From NCBI RefSeq assembly GCF_025698545.1, contig NC_068573.1, positions 8,207,874 to 8,271,873 of the forward strand: 64,000 nt of DNA, read 5' to 3'. Source of the stretch: Gossypium raimondii. Lineage: Eukaryota > Streptophyta > Magnoliopsida > Malvales > Malvaceae. Below are positions 11,440 through 22,995 of this stretch, piece by piece; within the stretch, counting starts at the first letter, position 1, and each line of letters opens with the position of its first letter. A model generated the notes under the pieces. The model saw only the letters and a list, made by a program, of their open reading frames with translations, made no database searches and was not told the origin of the DNA. Position numbers and translations under genes: made by a program.

Positions 11440-12745
11440 AATTAAAGGAAAAAAGGTTGGGAATAATAAGAATAAGGTGATGAATAACGATGACGTTGAA
11501 GCTAATGAAGAAGGAAAATTTTGGTGAAAAGTTGATTGAGTCTTAGTTTAATTAGTATAAGTATTGTTATCAATGTAAGAGGATGTGATTTGAGTACGCC
11601 GAAGCGCATTATTTTCCTATTTATGAGTTGGTGAGAGACTATGAGTAATTCTAGATATTATATATAAAAAAACATATATAATCAGAACCTATAATGAGAT
11701 TGTTAAAAAAAATTGGTGAAAACAAAGGTAAGAATCCCAAATAGTTTTTTTTTTCTTTTGCTATTTGTATAAAGTTATAAAAATAATTAAATGCATTAAA
11801 TAAATTTTGTTATTTTTAATTGTTGAATTATTTAGAATCATAATCAAATTGATAAAGCATACCAGTGTTGAGGATTAAAAGTGTTATTGTATCAATTAAA
11901 AGATCACGTCATTATTTCATTAACAATTTAATTATGAGTGACCAAAATAGAACCAAACAAAAACGTTAACGCAAATTTGAAAGTTTTTATAATTTGGTGA
12001 CCAAAATAAAACACACTAATAATTGATTATTTTGTATAAAATGTCATATTTTATATTTATCATGATTATTTTTAATTAGTATTTAAAATTGGGAGGTAGG
12101 TGTACCAAATTCTAGTAAATAGTTAATGAGAGATGGAAACCAGCTTATCATTACTTTACATTTTACCCTCATAATTTTTTTGTCAATTTTATCTTTATTT
12201 ATTTAGAGTACGAATCTCAATCACATGTCGTTTTGGAAAAGTTAAGGCGTGTTTGGTTAAAGAATTTTGTATAAACCATTATATATGAATGAACATAAAA
12301 ATATAAAAAGAGATAAGTTTTGATTTTAAAACTTTTTTATAATTTTAATTATCTCTTTAATATTTGTTAAAATGGAAAAATAAACAGTTTTATTTATTAA
12401 ATGATAATTAAAATCATATCATCATCTTAAATGGAAAAAATCATTTCATTTTAAATTGATTTTTATTTTATTTAGTTATGTATTAAATCATTTGACAAAA
12501 TAACACTTTTTTATATACAAAAATAACACTTCTTTTAAAAAACATCTTAACTTAATAAAAACAATTTTCCTCGAAACCCTTTAAAAGAAATTCTAATTTT
12601 AAAACCAGCTTATAAAATAATGTTATTTTTAAAATCAAGGTAAAACCCAAAATCCAATACTCTCTTTTATCTACACGGTCTTGTCAACTCTCAAATAAAG
12701 AGAGAAAATCTCACGTGGGTGAAAATAAAATAATTTAATAATATA
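11440..12745. repeat. Dispersed segment, copy B
   Basis: Second copy of the segment at 6780-8450. Colinear similarity runs from ggtgatgaataacgatgacg (11476) through ctagtaaatagttaatgagag (12113, quoted in part) to gtgtttggttaaagaa. It continues with ctacacggtcttgtcaactctca near 12671, which copy C shares at 15370. It lacks the MITE of copy A but contains a SINE. Confidence 0.7.
11531..11712 (+). mobile_element. tRNA-derived SINE, complete with target duplications
   Basis: A 182 bp insert with an RNA polymerase III-type A box (agtttaattagtataag) and B box (gatttgagtac), followed by an AT-rich tail. It is flanked by the perfect 10 bp direct repeat ttggtgaaaa at 11521-11530 and 11713-11722. In copy A the same site (7693-7702) is single and uninterrupted. 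A related SINE lies at 13590-13750. Confidence 0.85.
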
Positions 12746-13589
12746 TATTTGTAGTTTGTTTTAAAATTTAATAAAATCGTATTTGATGTGCTGCATGCAT
12801 CAATAAATTTATTAATAATTATTAAATTTTTGGTCAAATTTTTCATTTCCGCCATAAATTTTAGTTATATTTTTTAGGTTAATATTTGATGTCTTTTAAT
12901 TCACAAACAACTTTAAAAATTATCATTTATCTCTTTTTTAATATTTTACTATATTCCTATAAGATTTTTGTCAACCTCCTGGCCCTATTTATGAAGTTTA
13001 AAACTACATCGATAGTGTACTAAATATTTTCTCATATTTGTTATAAAATTTAACGAAAAAATATTTGATGCATTGTTGATGTATAAGTTTCATATACTAC
13101 CCGATAATTATAACATGATATCTTCTCATTAAATAAAAACAAAAATAATTGAAGGCGTATAATTAAATAATAATTAGTGATAACATAGTACGTTATTCAC
13201 TGCATAAAATTTATGCAGTAACCACGTATTAAATATGATTTCAGAGAATATCTTTAACTAGTGATATCTTATCCTTCGTATCTATTCCCAGCTTTTAGAG
13301 CACTTTATCATGATGTAGGTATGTACGAAATTCGGTTAATAAATAGGAAATGTCAAATTACAAATAATTAAGTATAAAATAGAGTGTAAGTGTCCGTGAC
13401 CGTGACCATTACTGTGAGAATTTTTAAAATGTAAATTATGAAAATATATTATAAAACTTTTATTTAAATATTTTTAAATATATTTTATAAAATTTAATTA
13501 ACTAAAGTATTTTAAATAATTGAGATTAATATTTTTAAAAAATATCAACTCTAACATTTTCATTTAGATTAAAAAACATTTATTTTGCC

Positions 13590-13750
13590 AATTGAGTGTT
13601 AGCTCGATTAGTATGAACATTGTTGTCAATATAGGAAGACATAAGTTCGAGTATGCTGAAGCACATTATCCTCCAATTTATATGTTCGAAGGAATTATAG
13701 ATTAGATATTATATTAAAAAACAGATATAATCAGAATTTATAATGAATAT
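13590..13750 (+). mobile_element. tRNA-derived SINE, second copy
   Basis: Matches the SINE at 11531-11712 along its length (tgttagctcgattagtatga, gaagacataagttcgagta, gaagcacattatcc, cagatataatcagaatttat). The B box here, aagttcgagta, is closer to consensus. No clear target duplication was found, so the ends are approximate. Confidence 0.75.
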
Positions 13751-15440
13751 CTAACTTTAGTAAATATTTAATGCATAGTGAAAACCAGCTCATGTTTACC
13801 CCTACTTATTTAGAGTAAGAATCTCAACACAGAAGCAAAAGACAAAAGAGAAAAAGTAAGGCAAACAATGTCACATGTTTATTCTTTGAAAAAAAATAAA
13901 GGTGTGTTTGATTCGATAAACTTTGTATAAGAATTAAAGAATATAACATATATAATAATATTTTTTAATTCTTAAATAAGAGAATAAACATATTTTAATA
14001 TACTTAAATTAATGTCGATGCCAACTAAATTAAGATTTAATCGAGAACTTAAATTATTATTTTAAAGTATTTTATAGTTAAATTTAAATAAATATATTTA
14101 CTTAGTAATAGTTTGAATAATATCCGTTTGAAGTTTAAGAAACGCTAGAATTATAATATCATCTTATATGGTTTCATTTAGATGTTCTTTTATTTCTTTT
14201 ATGTATTTTTATGAAATTACAATTTTTAAATTGACCCTTTTCTTAATGGAAATCTATTTTCTATTTTTTTAAAAACTATTTTGATACTTGTATACCATAA
14301 TTTCAAATTTTAAAAGTCATATGGAATATACAATAAATTCAGGGTAGCAAGGGGTTGGTAGGAGTTGACCCCTAAAATAGATTTTTTTTATTTAGACAGT
14401 TTATTTTTGAAAATTTTAAATTAATCAAGTTAAAATTGTACTTTAATCCTCCCTAAAATGATAAAATTCTATTTAATCATTTTAAAAATATAAAGATGTA
14501 ATGTATTCAAAAGATAAAATTATATTTTTACTATCGTAAAAATTAAAATATAATTTCGACTTCCTATAATTTTTTTATGTCTTTGTCTCCCACTAAGGGC
14601 TTGTTTAGTAGTACTTAAAAAAAACACTTTTAGCTTGAAAACATTTTGAAAAAAAACTATGCTAAACAAGTTACCTTTGATTGAAATTTTGACTTTTAAA
14701 AACACATTTGAAAAACACTTTTGAAGATGAAAAGTATTTTTGGTGCTTAATTATTTTTCACCCTCCAACAACATATTACTTTTCCTCCTCCTTTTTTTCT
14801 TGGTACTTAATTTCACATATGTTAAATTCATTAATTAAAATAAATTCTTTTTAAAATAATACAATTGTGTTAATATTAAATGGTTTTATTTAAATATTCA
14901 CAATATAATTTATATATTATAATTAAATTTTATAAATAATTAATATTTATTGCTTAAAATATTTAAAATTTATATTTCATATATTAAAATATTAACCACA
15001 AGTTATAATAAATTATTTTTATATTCTTATTAAAATATAATAATACTAACTAATTTAAACATTATTTAAATGCATATCTGCTACTCGATAATACCATATC
15101 TAAAATAGATATTTTATTTCGAAAAGTATTTTTTAATAACAATACTAAACCAAAATTTTCAAACCATTTCTCAAAAACATTTTTTAAAAGCATTATTAAA
15201 CTAGCATTAAATTAGGACAGTTGTGGAAAATTTTTATGTAAAACATAAACAAATAATAAGTTTTAAGTTAAAAAATTGGAGTTTTTAAAAATCAAATAGC
15301 GTCCATGGCGTCCAATAATTTCAATTCAACAGCCAAACAGGCCCGAGATTCGATACTTTCACTTCCATCTATACGGTCTCGTCAACTCTCAACTAAAGTG
15401 GGGAAAAGATAATCTCACATGCGTGTGGATGAAAATTAAT
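13750..15440. repeat. Dispersed segment, copy C
   Basis: Third, most diverged copy. Shared wording includes ctttagtaaatatttaatg, gaaaaccagctcatg, agagtaagaatctcaac, aatgtcacatgt and ggtgtgtttg, and then, after the MITE, ctatacggtctcgtcaactct (15372, in part). The 5' half of the segment is replaced by the SINE at 13590. Confidence 0.6.
14597..15207. mobile_element. PIF/Harbinger-like MITE, copy 2 of the family
   Basis: A 611 bp element beginning GGGCTTGTTTAGTA and ending TATTAAACTAGCAT, imperfect inverted ends flanked by taa at 14594-14596 and 15208-15210. The interior is homologous to the MITE at 6918-7671 (for example aataatacaattgtgt and caagttataataaatta). Confidence 0.75.
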
Positions 15441-15985
15441 ATATATTAGATAATTTAATTAATTTGAATTAGAATTAGAATTATCAATACAATTTATAAA
15501 AATAAACTTAAATTTTAATTTATTGATTGGGTGTTCGCTTTTTTAAAAAAAATTTGAATTTAAATTGCTATAAAAAATTTAAAACAACTTAATTTAATTA
15601 GAAGGATAACCAGTTTATAACTGAACTCCAACGACCTCGCAGTGGCACGATTATTCCATGCTACCTACAGAGGAAAACGGAAAACTGCTGCAAATTTTAA
15701 CTGCGTTAGATTTTATTTATTTATTAATCTACTTTACTTTTCACTGCCCCTCAAGAATTCCGATTCCCTTTTTATTTATAATATAAAAAGAAATAATATA
15801 ATATTTTTATAAATAAAGAATTATAACACTTTTTTTTCTAATTAAATATATTATTTTTAACACGTAAATAAATTATGTCATATTTTTTCAATAAATTATT
15901 ATAAATATTTATAAATAATTACATAGGTGACTTTCCAAACACAATCATAGTTATAGAAAAAAATTGAAAAACCCTGTGAAAACTG
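15441..15985 (+). promoter_or_regulatory. Upstream region of the DRM2-like gene
   Basis: AT-rich sequence without a coding frame, placed between the repeat block and the pyrimidine-rich leader of the methyltransferase gene. TATA-like stretches occur (for example tatttataatataaaaag near 15771), but which one is used cannot be decided. The proximal promoter is short, because copy C of the dispersed repeat ends only about 550 bp upstream of the leader. Confidence 0.35.
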
Positions 15986-16387
15986 AACCCACAGCTCCTC
16001 GTTTCCTCTTCTTCTCCGTTACCGCCGTTGGGGCTTCCCCTATGTATATTTTATTTCTTTTTCTCCACCGGTAACTTCTGTGTCAGAACTCGTCGACGAT
16101 CGCCGCTGCTGCCGTGTATCCTTCTTCTTTCTTTGTCCTTTCCTCCATTCTCTTTCCTTTTCCTCCTTCTGTTTTTTTTCTTCTCTTCTCAGTTCTCCCG
16201 CTGCCGTGTCCGTCGGTTTCCGCCGGATCTGATCTCGTATTCAGTGTCGGAAATCCGTGTCGGATCGTGTCGACACTGGTACGGCACCCCTAATTGCCGA
16301 GTCCGGGTAACGGAGTTCTGATAAGTTTTCATTGTTTCTTTTACAGGTTAAGAAACTGTTCTTGGGCTGTACTATAGCTCAAGGAAA
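15986..16387 (+). other. 5' untranslated leader of the DRM2-like gene
   Basis: CT-rich leader between the upstream AT-rich DNA and the start codon, typical of plant 5' UTRs. An AG acceptor before gttaagaaac (about 16347) allows a leader intron. The open frame at 16028-16321 is pyrimidine-rich low complexity and is interpreted as UTR, not a gene. The transcription start is not determined. Confidence 0.45.
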
Positions 16388-19300
16388 ATGGTACTCTCAA
16401 GTTCTATTACTTTTTTATTCCTTAATGTTATGTGTCGTCGTAATATTCTTCCTGTATTTTTCTAAAAATTCTCATTTGTGCACTAGGCTGTCAGTTGGCT
16501 AAAAGAAATGAAAATTCTTTAGTTATTTAATCTTATATATATTGTATTTGATATTATGAATTTGTGTGTGGTTTTGTAATTTTTGTAGGATCAAAATGGT
16601 TCTGGTGGTGATGCTGATAATTTTGACTGGGATACCGAAGATGAGCTGGAAATTGATAATTATGCAATCGCCTCTCGCTCAGGAGTGTCACTTACCAATG
16701 GGGAAGCTGTTTTAGGCACAGCAGAGGTACTTGCCCATGCATAATTGCATCACATGGCATTCTGGAAATTTTAACATGCAAATCGTTTTAATGATTATGA
16801 AAATTATCTACGATGAAGTTTTCTTTCATTTTTAATTTCCAAAGAAACATTATAGATATTAATTGATGAGTTCCTATGGGAATTTTCTCTGGAGGTCACT
16901 GTAGTTTCGCATCTCCTTTTCATGCACTGCTTTATTTAGTTGATGACATTACTAATGTCCCTGGCTTAAATTTCATTGATTAGCCTCCATAGCAATGAAT
17001 ATGTATGCCAAAACGAACTCACGGTTAACTTTTATTGTCTCAAGGTGAGCTCGTCTGCAGATTCTCCGAATTCCAAGTTAATTGATCATTTTGTTGGGAT
17101 GGGGTTCTCCCAGGAACTTGTTACGAAAGCAATTGAGGAAAATGGTAAAGCTTCTAGGTCTTTACTACTTAGAGCACAAGTTTCCATCTTAACTCATTTA
17201 TAATCCTGCTTTCCTATTGTCCAGGAGAGGAGAATTCAAATTTGATACTTGAAGCTCTCCTTCGGTACTCTGTGAGTTGTACATCCTATTTAAAGATGCT
17301 TATTAGTTACACACCCCTTGATGATAGAGAGCTGCTGCGGCTTTTGTGGTGGAACTGTTACTGTTAAATTACTGACGTTTTAGTGTGCAGATTTCATAAT
17401 AAGTTCTTGATTTCTCTTTTTCGCATGCAGGCAAGCTCGTTGGCTAGTTCTTCCAATTCCAAGTTGATTGATCATTTTGTTGGGATGGGATTCTCTGAAG
17501 AAATGGTTCTCAAAGCGGTTCAAGAAAATGGTAATAGTCCTTTCTCATTTTATTAGACATCACTTTTGACCTCTATTGCTTTATCTGTGGTCATGTCTAT
17601 ATTTTCAGGAGAGGGGAATACAGATACCATATTGGAGACTCTATTGACATATTCGGTAAGCTGTACACCTGAAACCTTTGTTTAGTTATTTCTGAAGCAT
17701 TTATTATTTGTTTGGGAAAGAAACCTATTGACGTTACTTGGAATCTTGATATTGATGCAATAACAAGTCAACATATTCAGTGGTTCAGGTCATATTGACA
17801 ATCCTCCCCAAATAGAATCATCTTTCCGTTGTTGAACTATCTAGCAAATTAGTTGTTTGCTCTCTCTGTTATATCATGAATGATTAATTTAAGATTGCAG
17901 GCTCTTGAAAAGTCTGCTCCTGTGCAACAACATGCTGATTCTGATGACTTCTCGTCAGATTGTGAAGGGAATTTTTTGGATGATTTCACAGATATTGATA
18001 GTTCTTCTGATACCGAGGTATCTATCCTTTAATGTTACATTTGCACAATTTGCGGAAATTTCTAAAAGTTACCTTTTGTGAATACAATGAGAAAATTTAA
18101 TTTTAAAAGCTGTTGTGCTTTAGTTTTCTAGCCACATGGATAATAAAATGTGGCCTATAGTCATTGATTTGCCTTTTTCTTTTTATAGATTTTATAATTT
18201 AGTTACTGAATAGTTATGTATTTTATCGCATTTTACTTGTAGATTATTTATGTATGTTGTTTCTTTTTGTATTTCTGTGCTCTAGGAAATAATTAATACT
18301 GGTTCTGATGAGGAGAGTAAACTGTTGTACTTGACAAAAATGGGGTACTCAGAGGCTGAGGCTTCAGTAGCCATGGAGAGATGCGGTGAGTGTTTTTATT
18401 TTTTTCAGAGGAAGAACAACAAAACACAACTTTAGATTTGGTGCCATGTTAAGCATCCTACACAACAGATTGATTACATGCGAAGGACATGACTTGAATA
18501 CAGGACCACACGAAAGCGAATAATTAATAGATGTGGAATAACACCACTTAACATAAAGTATCAAAATTGGAATTCCCAATAACCCATTGCAGACATGATA
18601 AATTTGCTCCAAGGGTCTGTACTTGTAGGGAAACCCAAGTGTTTTCTTTAACCCAAGGTTTCAGTAATTAACTTTCTCTCTCTTTGGCTTCCATCTTTAT
18701 AGGAGAAGATTGTGATACTTTGGAGGTTTTATCCTAAGTCTTTTATGTTGCAAGAGGGGAATGTATTTCTTGCACTAACATTAGCTCTTCAAATATTGCA
18801 GGTCCAGACTCATCAATTGCAGAGCTGACAGACTTTATATGTGCTGCTCAAATGGCTAAGGCTGCTGATGCACTTTTCCCTGTTGAAGACAGGGTAGTCT
18901 CTTCCCCCTTTCCAAGAATTCACTTATTATACGCTTTCTGAATATTTTGTACTTTATTGTTTCATGTTTACATTTTAATTAAGAGAATATGCCAATTTGC
19001 TGTAGTTTCTGTGTATGATTTTCGGTAAAACTTACTCTTGCCATCCAATCTAACAGAAGCCATTCTGCAATGGCTCTAATTACAATAAAAGGCGAAACTT
19101 GGGCTATGATTTGTGGAAAAGGAAGAAGCAGATGAAGCTTGAAAAGAAGCTTCTTAATGAAGATGATGATGCCCTTCATCTTCCTAATCCTATGATTGGT
19201 TTTGGGGTCCCAACTGAACCAGATCTGATAACTCAAAGAACACTTCCAGAAGCTGCTGTTGGGCCTCCTTATTTCTACTATGAGAATGTGGCACTTGCTC

Positions 19301-20402
19301 CAAAAGGCGTTTGGAGCACCATTTCACGGTTCTTATATGATGTGGAACCAGAGTTTGTTGATTCCAAGTTTTTTTGTGCTGCTGCTCGGAAAAGGGGCTA
19401 TATTCATAATCTGCCAATTGAGAACAGATTTCCCCTTCTTCCATTTCCTCCACGCACCATACATGAAGCTTTTCCGTTGACAAGGAAATGGTGGCCTTCC
19501 TGGGACCCAAGAACAAAATTGAACTGCATACAAACATGTACAGCGAGTGCGAGATTGACAGAAAGGATCCGCAAGGCTCTTGAAGCTTATGATGGTGAGC
19601 CACCTTTGAATGTCCAGAAATACGTTCTTGATGAGTGCAGAAAGTGGAATCTAGTATGGGTTGGAAGGAATAAGGTTGCGCCACTTGAAGCTGATGAGGT
19701 GGAAATGCTTCTGGGTTTCCCTAAAAACCATACACGAGGAGGAGGAATGAGTCGGACAGATAGGTATAAGTCACTTGGCAATTCATTCCAGGTGTGTGAC
19801 TTTTACTCTTTTTCTTTCCCATAATTGCTTCATTCCTATATTAATGGTTATGATTCATGAATGTGGACTATGTTTCTGCTATTATTTGATTCCTTTTGAG
19901 TAATTCTTTGGTTTCGAGATACATGATCCATGCTTGCAGTATTGTGCCTTAAAGAAAAAGCTTATTTCAGGTCGACACAGTGGCTTATCATCTTTCAGTT
20001 TTAAAAGACATGTTCCCTGGTGGGATCAATCTTCTGTCTCTTTTCTCTGGGATTGGTGGTGCCGAGGTTGCCCTCCACCGGCTTGGGATACCCCTGAAGA
20101 ATGTTGTATCGGTGGAAATATCGGAGGTGAATAGAAACATAGTAAGGGGTTGGTGGGAGCAAACGAATCAGCGGGGGACTTTGATTGATATAGCAGATGT
20201 GCAAGAACTGAATGGTGATCGATTGGAGCAATTGATGAGTAGATTTGGTGGATTTGACCTTGTTGTGGGTGGCAGCCCATGTAACAACCTTGCGGGTAGC
20301 AACAGACATCATCGAGATGGACTCGAGGGTAAAGAATCTTCTCTCTTCTTCGATTATTGTCGTATATTAGACTTGGTTAGATGCATGCAAAGGAACCAAT
20401 GA
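16388..20402 (+). CDS. DRM2: DRM2-type de novo DNA (cytosine-5) methyltransferase
   Basis: Nuclear enzyme that adds methyl groups to cytosine in all contexts in RNA-directed DNA methylation, guided by siRNAs through Pol V/AGO4. Proposed exons: 16388-16390, 16589-16726, 17045-17144, 17225-17271, 17431-17530, 17609-17655, 17901-18017, 18286-18385, 18802-18893, 19057-19791, 19971-20402. All junctions are GT/AG and in phase, giving 636 aa, close to the 626 aa of Arabidopsis DRM2. An acidic N terminus is followed by UBA domains at about 48-96, 97-145 and 185-248. The catalytic domain has the rearranged order that names the family: ENV motif near 324, GMSRTDRYKSLGNSFQ near 478-493, motif I FSGIGG near 518, and motif IV SPCNN with catalytic Cys near 597 close to the C terminus. 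The start was chosen because the ATG ending exon 1 joins in frame to DQNGSGGDADNFDW. A pyrimidine-rich leader (about 15990-16387) precedes it. No defect is seen. Confidence 0.93.
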
Positions 20403-20990
20403 TTTGATGTAAAGGGGGCTGATTTGTGGATACTTGCTCCAAACTGTATTTATCTTGCATCTTCATTATTGCCTGAGCATAACATTGAAATAATGACTGA
20501 CATTCTTTGCAACTTATGACAACTTCAAATTCTTAGGGAAATGAAAATTGATGGAAAAGTTGTTGGTTACTGTTTTCCCCAAGTTTGTTTGTCACTGGGA
20601 ATCTTTCCATTTTGCTTGAGTATTAAACTTATATTATCCGGGTTTAGGAGTGAGTGGTGTACATTGGATATTTTAAAATAACAATGTACAGATTGGATGA
20701 TGAAATTGATAAGGATATGGATGAAGTTGATCTGTTACTTCAATTTTTTTTATTGAAGTATCTGTGCCCGACGTCCCTTTTGGATGCATATCTGGTTAGG
20801 GATATGGATATATTATCTTTCAAGGACCCTACAAATGCATGGAGAAACTTGAAAAAAGTTGAACGTATTCTTGGATACATTGCTCTACATGGTTATGATT
20901 TATGAAGATACGAACTTTCAAGATCTTATAAATGTATGGAAAAAGTTAACATGTTTGTGCTGGACCCGTGCTTATATTTGTTACATACAC
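20403..20990 (+). other. 3' flank of DRM2-like gene with degenerate repeats
   Basis: Begins with the 3' UTR (no canonical AATAAA was singled out). From about 20780 it contains diverged repeats of a unit reading ttggatgcatat..ttcaa(g)gacc.. aatgcatggagaaactt. A further copy lies across the TIR element at 23355-23440. Frames at 20654-21146 are not convincing genes. Confidence 0.4.
20780..20980. repeat. Degenerate sub-repeats flanking the captured-gene element
   Basis: The units at about 20782-20860 and 20889-20955 share (t)ttcaa(g)gac/atc..ataaatg(c/t)atgga(g/a)aaa. The same wording recurs at 23355-23440 (gtttgatgcatatttgg, ttcaaagacc, catggaaaaact). The TIR element at 20994-23293 therefore appears to have landed inside a repeat array. 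Confidence 0.5.
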
Positions 20991-21902
20991 TTAGGCTCCG
21001 TTTGGATGGGCGGTGTGTTTAGCTCCGGTGAGGTTAAAAACAGCGGTGGCGGTGAGATTAGTTACTGTAGAGGTGAGATTGGATACTGTAGCAGTGAGAT
21101 TAGAAACAGTGGTGGAGTGTGTGTTTGGATTCAAACGCAGCTGTAGCGGTGAGGTGAAAATAGAAAATGACTTTTAAGGACATTAGATTAAAAATGATAT
21201 ATAATAGAAGTTTTTAAAATTATTTAACAATTACAAAATTAATAAATGATTAAAAATGATTAAAATTATATTTATTTTCAATAATAAATAATTAAAAATG
21301 AATTAAAAGTAGAAAAAATTCAAAAATTTATTTTATTTAATATTCCAAAATTAATCATATATTTAATTATAGGGGCTCAATTCATTATTGAAAGATTATT
21401 GTTGTTGACATAGCAAGAATGTCAAAAAACAGACATAGCAAAAATAAAAAAAAGGTATACGCTGAAATAGAATGTTGTTGACATTTTAAAAAGTATTTGT
21501 AACAAGCTCCCTGACAATTTGAACATCACCAGGCAATGAACACAAGAGAATGAAATGCAGATCAGCATACATACAACATAGCATTTTAAAATACAGCATA
21601 AAACTGAATTCATCCTGTGCACCATCCTTTGCAACAAAAGAAAACTATTCAAAACAAAGACTTATTGATCAGACCATTGAAGAGTCATAAAAGAAGAAAA
21701 AGATTAAAATCAATATGCATGATAAAAGTTGAAGACATACATCAAAGTACTTGTATGTTAACACCAGTCTATAGTTAACTGAAGATGCTATACCAATTGG
21801 AAACACATGAAAATAAGCTCTCTTTCAACTAAACTGCCAACTAACTATTTATAAATAAAAATCAAATTGAATAAGCCATTCTCAAATTTTCAAAGTCGTT
21901 TG

Positions 21903-22280
21903 TCATGTATACCTGAATAGCAACACTATAATGGCAAGTACCATCATGGAAGACGAATTTCCGACAGCTAGGAACACAGGAAGAGTGGTTGCAAAAGGAG
22001 ACAATGCTGGAAAGAGGACAAGGCCAGCGACGGCCATTTTCTCCATGGGTTGGTTATGAGAATGACTGTGTCCACCCTTACCAGACAAAAACAACAATAT
22101 ATAGCTACCACCAAGAACTATGAGCAAAAGTGAAGCAAGTTTATGCACTGTTTCTTCACCAGCAATTGTGTTCGCCATAGTTATTGCAACTATACCAAGA
22201 AGAGAAGTGGATATTACGTGCAAAACTGCTCCGAATGCGGCTGCGCCATAGACAATAATACAATGATAAAGAAGGATCAA
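21903..22280 (-). pseudogene. Captured fragment of a multi-pass membrane protein gene
   Basis: An open stretch of about 125 codons with strongly protein-like composition. It has hydrophobic segments LHVISTSLLGIVAITMA and LASLLLIVLGGSYILLFL, a His-rich loop GKGGHSHSHNQPMEKM, then AGLVLFPALSPFATTLPVF and SSSMMVLAIIVLLF. It ends at a GT dinucleotide (cag/gtatac at 21908 on the minus strand), consistent with an original exon-intron border. No start, no C terminus and no other exons follow. It resembles a conserved plant membrane protein family with a HSHSH loop, possibly a metal-transport-like protein, but I cannot name it. The polar-to-Phe change in ALSPFATT may be a mutation. It is a gene fragment inside the TIR element. 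Confidence 0.6.
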
Positions 22281-22483
22281 GCAATGCCCAAAAGTAGTTT
22301 TATTTTTTATTAGTATTCGATTCCCTTGTTTTTAACTATCTGCTAAAAAATCTTAGTTTTGCTAAAATTAAAGAAACCCAGAAAAGCAAATCAACATGTT
22401 AGAATCGATCGTGACATTAATTATGGTAAAATTAAGATATTAAAAACTAAAGAACAGAGAAATTTATCAACTGTAAATAAAGG

Positions 22484-22920
22484 GGTCCAGGTCCCTGCCC
22501 TTGCACAACAACTCTAGCCAAAAATAAACCGCCAAATTGGAAATATAATTAGATTATATCAAAACAACAGCAATTCGCGATGAGAAATAGCCAAAAACCA
22601 AAGAACTGGAACTCACAGATTCCATTTAAACTTATCATTGGTCAGATCAAGCACGTAATCATCAGTAGAATGACCAGCTGGTCCTATTCCACCCTAGCCA
22701 ATGAAACAAATAAACCAATAAAATAACCAATACACCATAAAATGATATAAATGCGGCAATCTTTAGTGATGATTCTGCTGTTTTACAGGCCTGAAACACA
22801 ACCGTGGTGCCAACCGCGACTGCAGCGTGAGCAGCCCTAGGTGAAGGCGGCTCTCCAGCTGATCTGATTCTGCAGTTTCATGGCATCGGTGTATCTCAAT
22901 TCACCAGCAATAGTTGAAAT
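22484..22920 (-). pseudogene. Captured genomic fragment of a BSL1-like Kelch phosphatase
   Basis: Three exon pieces with their introns can be read on the minus strand. Exon A (22920-22791), preceded by ttttgcag, reads GELRYTDAMKLQNQ, then shifts frame and continues SPRAAHAAVAVGTTVVFQ. Exon B (22693-22617) reads GGIGPAGHSTDDYVLDLTN..KFKW and ends at gtgagt. Exon C (22513 to about 22484) reads VVVQGQGPGP and is then cut off. These match the N-terminal Kelch repeats of plant BSU1-like (BSL1) Ser/Thr phosphatases of brassinosteroid signalling, as recalled. Retained introns of about 97 and 103 bp show capture from genomic DNA, not from mRNA. The frameshift and truncation make it a pseudogene fragment. 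The donor after exon A reads gc rather than gt. Confidence 0.72.
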
Positions 22921-22995
22921 CTGCAAAAGGAGAAATGCATGTTAACCCGTAAACAGTCACCACAATCACCTTGACCAAACTGATTTGCAACCCAA

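Noticed and set aside
16028..16321. Plus-strand frame of 97 codons before the methyltransferase
   Set aside because: Pyrimidine-rich leader sequence giving Leu/Ser/Phe runs; it is better explained as 5' UTR.
19190..19684. Minus-strand frame of 164 codons opposite the DRM2-like gene
   Set aside because: Shadow of the long catalytic exon 19057-19791; no protein-like motif and no own context.
20654..21146. Overlapping short frames downstream of the DRM2-like gene
   Set aside because: They arise from degenerate sub-repeats and the left arm of the TIR element.
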